A stretch of 64,000 nucleotides of DNA from Anisakis pegreffii (lineage: Eukaryota; Nematoda; Chromadorea; Rhabditida; Anisakidae): positions 1 to 64,000 of the forward strand of contig JAPYMA010001143.1 in NCBI GenBank assembly GCA_035041965.1. The letters are read 5' to 3'. Positions 50,354 to 63,649 of this stretch are shown here, in pieces. The translations under genes were made by a program, and so were the position numbers. Numbering within the stretch: position 1 is the first letter of the stretch; every line of letters begins with the position of its first letter. The notes beneath the pieces are model-generated. The model had not been told where the DNA came from, searched no databases, and saw only the letters and a list, made by a program, of their open reading frames with translations.

Positions 50354-53300
50354 GCACAATCCTTAGACTTCAACATGATTTCCTTCGACGGTTAATGAGT
50401 TCAATTTTAAGGATTGGTATTTCTTTAGCAATTCGTTGATAGAACATTTTTCATTGCGCTCGCTAAAAAGCACTGGGAAAAACGAAAATTATTCTATTCT
50501 TTGACGCTCTGTTTTACGCTCCTTACACGACCCATACCTTATCGGATACTCGAATGTCGGTTATTGAGAATGGAAGTTATGGATTTTTCATGAGATTTTT
50601 GAGTGCAAGGATTTGAACGAGAAAATCTTCCAAATGCACATTGTTGTAGCGATGAAACTCTTTTCTCTTTTCTGCTTTAGGTGTGCAACGTAATAAATGA
50701 AACGGGAATACTTTGAATAGTAAGATAACGATCAAAATAAGGGAGGGAATAAAGATATAACATTCATAAGAAATGGGAACGGAACAAATTTAATTATAAA
50801 TCTCGTCATTAAAGTGGTCTTTCGAGACTCATAAGTGACTTTGACGACGTGAAGTGCATGATATGAGTTTGATACGACTCTTATTGGGCCGTTGTAAGGG
50901 TTCTCCAAGGAAACTGTGCAGAAGAGGGATAAATCGGAGGAATAAAACCGAATAAAACACCAGATTAAAGTAGTTTAGCGAGGCTTTTTGTTGTGATCAA
51001 TTCCGTTGTTTTATTGGTTTGTTATTACTACGGTTGCTGTCAATAGATCTAATATCAGGAGCAGTTATGGATGGATAAACAGATAATCTGGATCTGGTTC
51101 TGTGGAGATCCTTGCACTTTAACTATGGATCACATAGATGGCACATTGTTGTCATAGGCTAAAAGTGGACAATCCCGAGAGACTTGTAACTTTTGAGATT
51201 AGGCGATCTTTTTAACTTCATTGGCTTATTTTTGAATAATAAACCTCATTTCTCAAAGTGATTTCTCCCCTCTTTCGAATGTTCAAATCTAAAAATGCTT
51301 CACAATTTGCTCATTAGTGGTCGTTGCATTGCCATTGAAATATGATCAATTCAATGTGCAACTGAAAAGTTTTTGAAGCTCATTAAAAGCTATTCGTTGA
51401 AGCTGTACAAAGCCAATTATTGAAATGCGTGTTGCTTTAATCTGTCAGTGACTGGTACTAATTTACAACTTTAACTTTCATAACTGAGCGGTGAGATTGT
51501 TCGTTTGATTGACGAGTTGTCGATTCAGCAGCAAATCTGATTATTAATTCATAATCATGTACTTCTCGTCCACTGACATGACTACTCATCCAGATGACAA
51601 CAACCCCATAAAAATAACGAATAAAAGTTCAGCCATAACGAATAAAAGTTCGTTCAGAAAGCTACTAGCATCCTGAAAAGTGAGATATCGTCCAAGGAAG
51701 CGAATTTTTTAGCAGAAAACATGTTATCACAAACCATTTGAAAGAATTCCGAATGTGTCATTGTAATTATGAGCCATTATTCACCAGTTTTGATGCGATG
51801 TTTGACTGATGATCAATGATGTGGTGTAGAGCAATCGCAGAGCAATCTATTCGTAGAGAGCACGTGACCAAACGAGTTGTCGTGAATTCACTGAACTTCT
51901 CGAGGAGACGTTATTTAGTGAGATCTGAAAACGATAGCAGTTGCATGCAGTTGTAAAAAAAATCACGAGGCATCGTAGAATCCATGCTGAATGCGAGCCA
52001 TTCCAGTAAATCAACTTCATCTTTTCAGTTGTTTATTCAAAGTTTCGATTGCACATTTACTGTTTCATCGTTCAAGAAACAAATGAATAAATACGTAAAT
52101 AAACAATCGTATTGCATGTTGTGCCGTTGTTGTTTGACACATCATTCGTTCGGTAGTTTTATTTCATCATCAAAGTAAGTGGCTGCTACCGGAACGCAAT
52201 TTAGTGCTTTATAAATGTTTTCATCGAATAGTGTATGTACAATGTAAGAAGAAGTTTGTGAACAGTTGCAATGACTGACAATCTGTCAAGCATTAAGCCA
52301 CAATAATTGATCATCATCAACAAATGCTGTCTTACAATTAAATCCGCACGGATAAAAAGCTCACTGATATGAAGTAAGATCAGTGATATGAAAAAGTCTA
52401 TCGAGAAGTGATGTTCTGATGGTTATGAAGCAGCAAATATTTCCGTTTTTCGGCATTATACTGGATGAAAACAGCTGCTCGCAAACGCTAAACGAAACTG
52501 CTCTCTCACTGAGAAAATGTTCTTTTTTTTGTTCAGTATCAAATTAAACATCAGAGTATCGAATAGCAGTCAGCGATGTATTAATGACCGGAACACGATC
52601 ATAGTGACGAAAGCATTAATTGTGTTAATCTCTGCGTTCTTATGTAGAAAAAATAACTGAAAGAGAAGATATCCACGAGGAGATTTTTAAGTTTTTCAGC
52701 GACATTCTATAAAGTTGAGCTCAAGATTCTTCAAAACTTCCACAGATTTCAGATTGCGATTGGAACTAGATTCTTCAAAAAACAATCCTTTACTGTTTCT
52801 ATATAAGATGGATTCTTATTGATTTTAGACGAAGTTCATGGGTTTGGAATTATTCACAATAAGAGAAATTCAAAACATCGACTGGAACATTTTCAAATGA
52901 TTAAATAAACACAAAAATTCTCTGGTCAAATAATGTAAACGTTGTGTATGCAATAAGAATAGAGAATATAGCGAATGAGGTAACTTTTTTGCGAGGTGCA
53001 TTTCAGAATATTATACTTTCTGTATGATTCAAGCTTGGTCCATGACCCTCGCTTGAGGCTACCAAGAAGAAGAGAAACGACTGGAATTTAGAGTGAAAGG
53101 CCAGATCACTTGTTCAGACAAACGCTACTGAATGAACTGAGCGAAATCCTCTGGATTATCTATAATATAATATGTTCGTTTAATTCAGACAACATCAAAA
53201 GGCCACGAAAAAGTTTTGTTGTTACGGGGGATTTTTGTGCTATGTTGCTAGGATACGATGAATTTTTGATCCAATCTCCGGGGTATTTTTGGTCTAATGG

Positions 53301-55059
53301 ATTTGTAGGATTTCGAGTTTTTTTCTGTAGAGGGAGAGATTATGAAGAATATGAAAATGCTGAATATGATAATGTGTGCTTGCATAAACGAATAATTTCT
53401 GTGTGCGATATGAACTTGCCTCATTTTAAAAATGCAATAGATAACTCTTGTAGAATAGGAGCAAGAAAGATGAGCATGTTGAGTGTTGAGTGCAGATTCA
53501 ATAGAGATTAATATGATCATATTCAAAGAATCAGATTCTGACCGTATTCTCTTGAAGACAATCACTGCCTACCTCTACAGTCGGTCTGCTTCTTGGTGAA
53601 CGGGCTCACTGCTTCAAAAATTCGGATGTTTCCATTCTCCAAGTATATTTCATTCGAAAGGAGTTCATTTAGATGCACGGAAGTTCCTCTCGAATGAAGG
53701 CGACTGCATATTTGTGATCAGCGACTGAGAAATGACTCGATAAGCGTAAAAAGATGTAATTGCGACCCACAAATATCCTTCTTTTTCAATAGATTATTAC
53801 TGTTACTGATATTACTGACATTATAACGCTATAAAGCTATCACTTCAACCTGTTTTGATTGACAGTTTTTGAGTTTAGTAAGTGGTACGCTGTAGATTTG
53901 CATTGGAAAATAGTTGGAGGAGGGAATGAATCCTGTTTTGAGTTGATTCTCCCAGCACCATGAAGTTGTCTGTAGTCCTACAGCAATACCATCTCCAGAA
54001 ACATAGCACAATGGTCGAGGAGTTTTGCAATTATTCTTAGACGATGTTCTATGAACAGTCAATGATCACGTGTGAATTTAGAGCTGGTTGGAAGAAATTT
54101 TTAAGATTTCATTCCTTGAACAAAGAATAGAATAGATATAATGAACAATTTTATGGGAGGATATTTTGTTGATATGAACATGTAAGAGAACATGTTGAAA
54201 TATTTCAATCATCAACATAATATAAAGAAAATGTCATAAAGGCCTATTGAAATTCATATACTACTATGGCTGATAGAAGACTTGACGTTCGGAAATGTAA
54301 AGAATAGAAATTGTATTTTAATCTCTTTGTTTGCGAATGAATTCCAAGGCGTTTTGAGATCATTTATCATTTGGAATTAACGTAGAAGAAGAAATGTGAG
54401 CATTTTTTGCATCACATGTTGATTGTGAGGGAGATCAGAAATCATTTAGGTCGATTGATAGCACAAGATTTTAGAAACTGCGCTGAGAAATTACAGGGGC
54501 TTGGTTGTGAGAAGGTTTTGAACCTGAAGAAAATTCTCAGATTTCCGGGAATATTTTTCAGTTATGAAATTTCATGGCAACTTGGTTGGGCACTAGGATA
54601 GTTGTGCAGCAATATTTAAGTATAGATAAATAAAGATGAAAATCCGTGAAAATATTCGCTAAAAATTTATGAACGAATTAGGAAACTGACGTTCACGAAT
54701 GAAATTTCTTGTGTGTAATGTGAAATACGAGAACAAATTGAAGGAGTCGTTCATTTAAGTTGCAAACCATTGATTCGTTTGCATTTAAAAGAGTCAGTGT
54801 GTCTCTTGAAGGCGTTCCCATTCCCATATCCTCTTCAGCTCATCGAATCATTATCTTTTACCTGCTAAGAACGGATTACTTTATTCTGAATATCCACCAA
54901 CCGTGCCAGCCAAAAATTTGCTGAAATGAATGGAGCTTTTTATTGTTCTGTTTGTTTGCCAAAGCCCCTCCATAAATGATCACCATTAAGAAATAAAATT
55001 TTTGCGTGTTTATTGGTGTTTTCTTGCACGATTACATTGACAATTGACTTTACGTCTAA

Positions 55060-55222
55060 CACACAAAGTGGACAAATGCAACGAGCTCAAGTTTTACCTT
55101 ATTGCTAGACATAAAAAGGAAATGGCAGTTGATTTTAACTTCTTTATTTTAACTGCCATTTCTTTTTTCATGTCTAACAATAAGGTAAAACTTGAGCTCG
55201 TTTCATTTGTCCACTTTATTCT
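55060..55222. mobile_element. Foldback (long terminal inverted repeat) element
   Basis: The left arm from about 55065 and the right arm ending near 55217 are inverted copies of about 65 bp with few mismatches, separated by only about 20 bp. Shared core segments include AAAGTGGACAAATG, ACGAGCTCAAGTTTTACCTT and AAATGGCAGTT. No coding capacity and no clear target duplication seen. It resembles a foldback MITE. Confidence 0.82.
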
Positions 55223-57436
55223 CTAAAGCAACACTTCTTAAAATAGAATAGGAAAACAGAGTAAGCGTGAAGCTCACAATCACAATATTGCACTCTGCAT
55301 ATCATTCAACAATAAATTGCTCATTCATGACATTACTGTCATTTTATTCGATTAAATGCGTTATGCTTGTCAAATCCACGCAAAATGGATTGTCATTATA
55401 ATGAGTTTACATCTGACGACATTAGACTCGTCAATGGAGAGGAAAGTAATATCAGGAAGCACTATATTGTGTGCGACAATGAAGATCGAATGCATCCATT
55501 TCACTGTCAATAAGATGATCATCAGTGAGGTCAGCTGACTGCAAATGAAGGGTATCTTGGATTATTCCGAATTTGGTCTGCATATTTATCAGTAATACAT
55601 TTCTATGGAGATAAGAGCATCTGTAGGTTCCACGGGTGGGCGTGTATCTACGAGTAAATGTCTTGCTGAATCAAGATTCAACATTCAAAAGTTAAAGACC
55701 AAATTGCTTCTCCATTCATCCTGACCAGATTAAAATATCGCATGTTGAAAGTTATATGTTCGATTGCTAAGAATTCTCACATTCATTTAATCATTCCTAA
55801 TTCAGTACGCAGCTGAAGCAGAATACATTTCGAATCATTCAACTGACACTTTGAAATTGAAATTCATTCCGCTAAAATTCTTTCTGCTTTGATGCTACTC
55901 GAAAAAGTTTTGTAATGGATCTTATTTTCAATGAAGCGAAAACTGATTTAATGAATTGCTTGAATTGACTGCATTAACTTAGCAAAAACTAAAAGAATTG
56001 ACTGAATGACTGAAGTATTTCAGTACATCACATTGAACGACCAATCGAGAATTTGATTGAATTTCGTCAAACAAACATTAACTTGCAATCAAAATTCTGA
56101 TTGAAAAGTGTTTTATGATAAATTTTGATGAACTCGGGGAGGTCACGAAGACGAATTGCATGGATTTTCTGTAATTATTAGCTAAGGTCTCATCAACTTT
56201 AGTTTACTGGTGAACATCCCTTCAAAACTGTTAAATGAACTGTATTTTTGCAAAAATTTTCGACTGGATTCGAGATATACTTTAGATCATGAAAGAAATC
56301 CTTTCATCTAATACAACGCTTTACGTTTATCAAGATCAATCCAAATTTTGCTTTGCAAAGTCAACGAAATTGAACAACGCTGCTCAAACATTTACTCATG
56401 TTAACACTTTTACCATCGCTTCAAAAAACACAACAGACGAATATTACAAAGAATGGTAAATTTTGGATTCGAAACTTTTGGAATGCAAGCAATATACAAT
56501 GTTTTACGATATCCAACGTGACAATAGCTGAAAATATAAAGCATGAGCAGGATAGTTGATCTCATTCAGCGGAAACAATTCGAAGTTCTAGACAACTGGA
56601 CACCGAAAAATTTGCTACCCAAACCCAGACATTACATAACTCATGAAAATAACTGAAAATACATATTGGTCAAAAAATACAGGTTTCAAAAATTTTGATC
56701 AAAAAACTTCCAAGTATCCACGCGACTTTGAACCATGGTCTTCACCACTAACCGTTCGCTCTCCAGCGAAGGTTCCGCCTATACATCACCATCACCGTTG
56801 AAAAGAATTAAGCTCTCGGACAAGCTGAAAATATTTCCTTGATTTCTCATCCAAACCTACAACTTTCAAACCCGGATGCAATCAAAACACAACCGAGTAA
56901 TATTTGATGCTGTTTGATAATTTGCAACTACCGCCAGCCTCACTCGCATTCCACCCTCCCATAAATCAATCGCCATTGCATCATGATCATTTTTCATCGC
57001 CGTCCGCTCTTCCGCCCTATCCAATTCTAGCAATAAAGTCTAAAGCCTTGATGATTTTGCAAACTGAATGAAAGAAAAGCGAAAGGAGAAAAAATCCTCA
57101 GTAAAGTGCCAATGTTTATCGTTAGGAATATGTCCAAATGGTTCTACCGTATTTTTTAGCGACAACTGCGCGTTTCACCATTCGCTAAAATGTTTGGTGC
57201 AGTGGACTAGAATAAATGCTGAAAAAACTTTAATAAATGTTTGCAAACTAGTGATTCTCGGCTACAAGATGATGTGGATCTTCCTCACTAATTATTCCTA
57301 TTAAACCAGAGAGAATTTCAAATACTCCAGTTTATACCAATCGTGCTATTGAACACCGTCACTGATCATTCGAAATAGCAAAATTCTTATAACTCAACGT
57401 TTTCAGTCAAACTTGATTAAGTTGATGTTAATGGCT

Positions 57437-58690
57437 CAATCTCAGCTACAAGGTAGTGTATACATTGGTTATGAGTTTATCCTGTCGGGTGGGTAGCAGT
57501 TCCAAACATTCATTTACTTTCGTACTCTAACCAAAACAGAAGATCCCGAGCGTACCTTTATTGCTGTGCAATCGATCCATCTGAATCTCTACATTCAGAA
57601 AAAGATATATTTTGCTGAGCAATTCCACTTTCTTGAGAAGATATGGCTACTTTCATGAAGCTATATCAATAACAAGCGCAAAGTTGTTCATTCGTATACA
57701 TTCTGTCACTATAGATCAATATCAATATGTTATTATAGCTCTATAGAGGTTATCAATGTTCAAGGTAACCGTACTCTCAGGTTTGCTCGGAACTATTTGC
57801 ACCATTCGATTGCTTAGAATTTCTACTTTCAGAATATCATATACTTTGCCGGGCAGTTATAATTAGATGAGGAGATAAAGCTATTTTCTCAATTCTATAC
57901 TTGTTGCTGTCTTCGAGCTTACCGTATTCTTGAGTTTGCCCAGTAACATATGAATTTTTGTGCACTATTCGATCTATCTGAATCTCTAAATCCAGAAAGA
58001 CATATATTTTGTCGAGTAATTTCGTATTGTTGAGGAGTTATGACTATTTTCATAAAGCTATATCAACAGCAAGCGCAAAGTCGCTCATTCACATACATTC
58101 TATCACCATAGATCAATATCAACACAATACTATTGCTCTGTAGAGGTTACAATCTTTACCATATTCAAGGTACCTGTACTTTTAAGTTTGCCCGGTAACA
58201 TGTGAATTTCTTTACACCATCCGATTACTCAGAATCTCTGCTTTAACAATATTGTACATATTGCCGAGCAATTATGATTAGATGAAAAGATATAGCTGTT
58301 TTCCCAAAACTACGCAATTTGCCATCTTCTATGCATTTCATATGCAAACTAATGCAAATGAACTGAAAGCATACCGATGCATTCAGTTCATTGCAGAGCG
58401 CTGTATGTGCTTACAGGTTTGATTCAATTACCCAAGTTTGAGGTAAACTTACAGCAGTGTGTAAGCGAGGTGCATTAATATGCATCTTGCTTGCACAGCA
58501 CTGTATGCTTGCAGTTCACAACGCTGTATGCATTGTTGTGCACCGTTCGATCCATTGGAATCTCTACATTCTGAAAAACATGTTTTGCTGAGCAGTTCGG
58601 CTTTCTTGAGGAGATATTTTCATAAAGCCATCTCAACTACCGCAGTGACGCTCATCCATATACATTTTAATCAATTAAAACGGAAGCACA
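57437..58690 (+). repeat. Diverged tandem repeat family, unit about 400 bp
   Basis: Units headed by GATC-ATCTGAATCTCTA-like sequence begin at about 57574 and 57971, with a partial third at about 58548. Half-unit versions of the same head occur at about 57808 and 58223. Shared internal phrases include CATAAAGCTATATCAA, CAAGCGCAAAG and CATAGATCAATATCAA. Units are well diverged. The head at 57437-57503 is shared with 8250-8315. Confidence 0.75.
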
Positions 58691-59230
58691 GATAGGCAAA
58701 ATTTGACTATCTATCTTTTCATGCTTATGAAGGTCTATTCCAAAATTTCCCAAACCTTTCTATCTGTATTACTTAGTTTACTGGCCTTCCCGTGTTTCCG
58801 AACAATCATTTTTCCATTCGAAGCGGATTCATGTTCAGACTCAGGTTCTCTTTTAAAACTATGCTTAAGCTTGTGCCTGTGTCTAAACGAAGCTAATTGC
58901 AGATAGAATCTGCTATTGTGCTACACCCATACGAGTTTTACGTTTTACCTAACCATAACGAACTGATTTTGTAAGCATACATTTGAATTTGACATTTAAA
59001 GTCTGTTATAGGATTTTCATTATGACAATAAATGTATTACGATTACAAGAAAAAATCTGATTGTGAATGCGGAAATTGAGTTTGTTGGCTTTAAAAATCA
59101 TTTATATGATAATGAAATGCACGAATAAATTTACATTTCATAACAACTCACTGAAATTCAGCATGAATTACAAGTAAATACGATCAAAACAATTATCAAG
59201 AAAACTTAATTAATATCAGCTTTTTTTGTG

Positions 59231-59305
59231 ATTAGCGTATTTCGATTAATTAGCGTATTTTCGCTTTTTGATTCAAAATTGCAGTATTAGCGTATTTCGA
59301 TCAGC
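59231..59305 (+). repeat. Three short repeats of ATTAGCGTATTT
   Basis: Copies begin at 59231, 59249 and 59286, two of them continuing as CGAT. They are followed by several ATCAGCTG motifs between 59300 and 59420. Function unknown. Confidence 0.6.
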
Positions 59306-59607
59306 TGGTAATTTGCGAATCAGCTGATTCAAAAAGAAAGAGTGTAAAACGATGAGCCGGTGATAATTCTTCTTTACGCGTCTCATTAATACTGTTGCTC
59401 GATCAGCTGATTGAACGGGTGTAAACTCAACATTAACGAATATCATTAACAATTAACGTCGATACTTTTTAGCGAGCTTCAACGATAGAACGGAACAAAG
59501 TGATAGAAGTGAAGAAACTGGTTAGTGAATCATCGAGCATCGGTCGCCATTAATAGTTTGGTTCATGATGCGCATAAAAATGATGAATAACAAGATTAGA
59601 ATAACAA

Positions 59608-62225
59608 TCAAAACAAATGCTTCTCATCTTCATCGCACGAGTATTTCCTCACTCGAACTCGAATGTGCTGAATTTGATTCTTAACACATTCAATATCTTC
59701 AATCATGAATTTCATCAGAATTTGATCATTCTTCTCACTGCTCACATCAGATCCACTTAACTCTGCACACAACACGTAGTCAATGATCGTATTTCTTGGA
59801 TTCGCTTGATTTGCACGAAAACGAGCACCTCCCAATACCAGATTCCCACTGAAACATCATCATTTCAAACATCATCATCATTTCATCATTTTAACATTGC
59901 ATTATCTTTGCATCAGTAACTGTCAATATTACTGCATATAATCAGTGATAATATCATACGTATTCTGTTGAGGAGTAATAACAAGTTTGCAGATTGAGTC
60001 TTTTCCTGCTAGGTGAACGCACTATGAAATACCTTCAGAAGTCATGCTATATCTGTATTACCATGGGTAAAAGAAACACATTCAACATAGCGGAATACAT
60101 GTTTTCTCAGATGATCTGAAGAGACCCTTCTATTCCTGAACAAAGCTGACGATACAAACAGCTTGAATATGGCACGCTTGTCATCATTGATCAACATAGA
60201 GATCAACTGGAAAGAGTTCAGCAGTACATTGAAATCACGCAGATTTGTGAGGAGACACCTTCAGAAATTAGGCTAGATGCATCCAAGTGCGCATTATTCT
60301 TCAACAACATGTTTTTGTTTTCATAGGTCTTCTTCTGTCGACTGAAGTGAAAAAAACATCGTGTTTCAGAGCAAGGTTACGCATGCAAAATGTCTCAAAA
60401 ATATATTCCTGAATATTTCGCATTAGTTAAAACACAGATTAAATTGGAAGTGAAAGTACTCATAGTACACAATGAGTTCATGTGATTACTGTTGAGAGAG
60501 AGCTTGATGAAAACAAATCAGTCATTGCTAAAATATTGTTGATTCATTATGAGGAACTAGTAGATAAAAAAAGATGTTCAGGATTACATGGTCAGAAATA
60601 GTTAAAAAGAGTCCCATACTTAAACCGCATGTACATTTAGATCTAGTCGTGAACCTCAGAAATTTAACTATCATTCAATAGAACATTTTATCGAGCTTTT
60701 TGTGCTTTGTCCCTCATTGAAGAGCTTTTTGTCCCTGAATAAAAAAATTTGTCATGATTTTAAGAAACTGTTGATGATTAATAGTCGAACGAACATAATC
60801 AAAGAGCACGTGCATAACAGAAGCAAAATTGAGAAAAACAAAGCAAAATGACACTTTTAGCACATAATAGTCACGAGAACGATTTGAACACATCAATCAG
60901 TGAATAAAAAAAATTTCCATAAGACCATTGAATCTCATCAAAGTGCCGTCTTCGACTGATCCGTACGCTTAGGTCTTAGTACCAGCTCAATAATTTCCCG
61001 AGATAACAGATACTCAACTCTTCTTAATCAAAAGATGATATTCTGTTGAAAAAACAACGAGTATTCACAAAGATTCTTGCACTTAAGTGAGAGTGTTTTA
61101 TGGTGCATCAGTTCCAACTCACACTTTACATTAGATTATCATTGTTCAGTTGAATTCAAGTTAATATCTTAAATTCTAATATTTTTTCACTTATCAATGA
61201 CATAATGTTAGTTACCATATCGCAATATCCCTACCGTATGCTGTCTTTAATGCTCTCGTAGGAGTTCTCCTCAAAACTCCTCGCAGCCACAAAAATTTCG
61301 TTGCCCAATCGTCGAGTCATGCGACCCGCCAAGAAGTCACGTGCACTCACACCGATATCCTCACTAAGACCATACTGCAATAATACTTATTTAAGCACTT
61401 GGTTATCATCGCTCATGCATTCTACCGTTTATCGGACTTGTTGAAATCAAGTTTCTTTGATTTCGCTTATAATTTGAAGACTTTAAAGGAACTTATACCA
61501 TTACAACAAATCATAATCAGGAAATACTTCCTAGTTGTCAGTGACTATTGTTGAATTGCATTACATCTGCTCAAAAAACTTCGTGCTTACATGAATAATA
61601 TCGGCCAGAGGCGCCAACGTTACAACCCTCTTAGCAAATGCTGCATTTTTGTTGAATTGAGGTGTTTTCTCGAAGTTATTCCAATGTTCGCGAAAAATTT
61701 GCTCCAATGGAAACTCGATTTCGGTCTAAATTAAGAAAGAGACATTTCTCCCTTTTCATTTCAAATCAATCAAAGTCAGTCACAAATATGACTTCAATAA
61801 ACGAATGTTGACGGAATGTGATGAAGTTTCTTTTTTTCTGCGTCCAAAACTCAAAAATCCCGTTTTCAACTGTCAAATTCTCTTCGAATACTTGATAGGA
61901 TAACGAAATTAAATCATCAAATTCGCACTCTTAACGTGAAAACGTTGCCGATCGGAAATAACTTCGAGTAAACAATGAAATTCTTGCGACTTGCACGTTT
62001 CTCCCAGCCTTCGTGCGTTTCGAACTGTACACTTCGGCATATATGTATCAGATCCTCCATTGCTTGGCCAGCGCTATAAAGCGCATCCTTGTACTGAAAA
62101 ATGCTATTGTTGAAAAGAAATTCCACTTTGAATTCGAAAATTAATCGACAAAACATTTCGCAAACCTTCTGATGGGCTGGCTGTAGAACGTCCACCACGC
62201 CGGCTATTTTATAACTCGTTGACAT
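59608..62225 (-). CDS. Unrecognised 231-residue protein, 5 exons
   Basis: Exons 62225-62166 (starts with ATG), 62093-61974, 61725-61591, 61374-61235 and 59848-59608 (TGA) join in phase with good acceptors (TTTTTCAG, AATTTAG, TTGCAG, GTTTCAG). The protein has no signal peptide or membrane segment and looks mainly helical. Distinctive blocks are KIAGVVDVLQPAHQK, ALYSAGQAMEDLIHICRS, QIFREHWNNFE, FAKRVVTLAPLADIIH, SARDFLAGRMTRRLGNEIFV and GGARFRANQANPRNTIIDYV, with an acidic, coiled-coil-prone C terminus. A helical membrane-bending or scaffold domain (BAR-like) is conceivable from the spacing of hydrophobic residues but is guesswork. I do not recognise the family. Intron 4 is 1.4 kb. Confidence 0.75.
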
Positions 62226-63214
62226 TTCAAAATACTATCTAAAACATTGATCAAGTTTCAAAATCTACTGAAATCACTGCAGGAATAACTTTCTTAGCCA
62301 ATGATAATCTTGATTAAGTGATTTGATTGCAGTCGATCACAATCTTTCAGCACCTTTCAAAATTTATGATCAATGTTCATGAACAGCCAAATATATTCGA
62401 TACTCCTCGTCAGCTATTCCATCTCACGACCAATGATCATAGCACACGAAAAGATAGATTCTCGATCGAAAACGAAGAGAAGAGAAGGGAATAAATCAAA
62501 CGAAACACAACAAGACAAACTGCAAGAATTAATAAGTTGTTGGATGCAAACTTGAGATTGTCACCGAAATCAAAACGTTAAATATTTTTTGAAGAGAGAT
62601 AAAAATGAACGCCAATGAAAGATAGTATAATATTTTCTTTTTTGTATTCTTCACATGATCGTTCCATAAACAGTCAATGAATACAACGGTTGATTTGTTG
62701 CTACCAGTTCATTTCATGCGAATGAGCAAAAACAAGAAAATCGCTGCGTGAATGAATGGATAGCTTACTGTTAATAACGAATCGATTCTTGAGGGCGTCA
62801 CTTTACATAAAATTTCTTCACTCTCAACAAACAATCCACCGAGGTCGAAACTTTATCGAATTAGTTCAAATTATCCATTTTTGAAACACACAATTTCTCG
62901 AGTGCAATAATGTATTGCAAGAAGCACTTCTGTCAAAAAGAGTGTATTTTTTAATAGTAGTACAATGCAGCGAATCAACATGATTTAATTTTATCGTATC
63001 ATGAAATTATCAACTAGCATAATAGTGACAATAATGATAGATATACAATGCGCCGATTGATCAGCAGATCAGAACTGAAGCAGTTGCACAAATAGATAAA
63101 CACATCATAATGAAAATACAGAATATCTAAATACACAGATCTTTCGCTTATTGTCAATTTATCACACATCCAAAATGCAAAATTCGATTAAGTCATTCAC
63201 ACCAAGTATTATGA
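62226..63214. other. Intergenic between two - strand genes
   Basis: Nothing firmly supported. A 60-codon + strand frame at 62373-62555 starts with a hydrophobic stretch but lacks splice signals or motifs. Confidence 0.5.
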
Positions 63215-63649
63215 TCAAAATGTAATATGAATGCATGAGATCTTCTTTGTTAAGCAGTCCCTGACTAGTTGTTGACGTCTTGACCCTCTTAGAGCACGGC
63301 TTGGTAAGAGCTGCTGAGTTCCGTCAAAAGTGATCCCATTCATCGATCCCAAACTTCTTCTGAAAAATGCTCTATTTGGCTTTATCCGATTCTCCAAAAA
63401 CATGAAAATACCCAGATTCGGAATAAAACATTAGAATTTTAAAATTCAAAAGATTTCAAATCAAAATCTGAATCGCCTATCTTATAACCTGTTTTTTTGC
63501 TGAAGATCCATTTTTTGTAGGTCATCTACGAGCGGTTCATCAGAGTCATTCTCCAAGCTAGAGCACGATGAGAATTGAACCATCACGCATAGAGTGATGA
63601 AGCTACTGACAAGAACAACTCTCCGACCACCATGTTGAAAAATGAACAT
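63215..63649 (-). CDS. Candidate neuropeptide precursor (AstC/somatostatin-like C-terminal peptide), 2 exons
   Basis: Exons 63649-63489 and 63359-63215 join in phase (AG/A) to 101 residues. Residues 10-28 (RVVLVSSFITLCVMVQFSS) form a hydrophobic signal peptide after a short basic start. An acidic spacer (ENDSDEPLVDDLQ) follows, then dibasic sites Arg54-Arg55 and Arg81-Arg82. The final segment starts with Gln83-Gln84, able to form pyroglutamate, and carries Cys89-LTKKIS-Cys96, a C-x6-C loop with Ile-Ser-Cys as in insect allatostatin C. Size, signal and dibasic sites are what peptide precursors show; the AstC link is inference. Against it, the loop contains Lys-Lys, the C terminus extends five residues past the second Cys, and no amidation Gly is present. 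The splice acceptor TTTTTCAG is strong. Confidence 0.65.

Larger units (their letters stand above)
43612..59607. other. Gene-poor 16-kb region
   Basis: No confident gene. It should contain the missing 5' exon of the GPCR. Items listed separately: a TTA microsatellite (44515-44655), a possible - strand exon at 48182-48447, a hairpin (50314-50353), a foldback element (55060-55222), a tandem repeat (57437-58690) and short AT-rich repeats (59231-59305). A 133-codon + strand frame at 53110-53511 and a 73-codon one at 47236-47457 are open but unrecognised. Confidence 0.5.

Noticed and set aside
57068..57304. 78-codon + strand frame
   Set aside because: No motif or gene context; likely chance.
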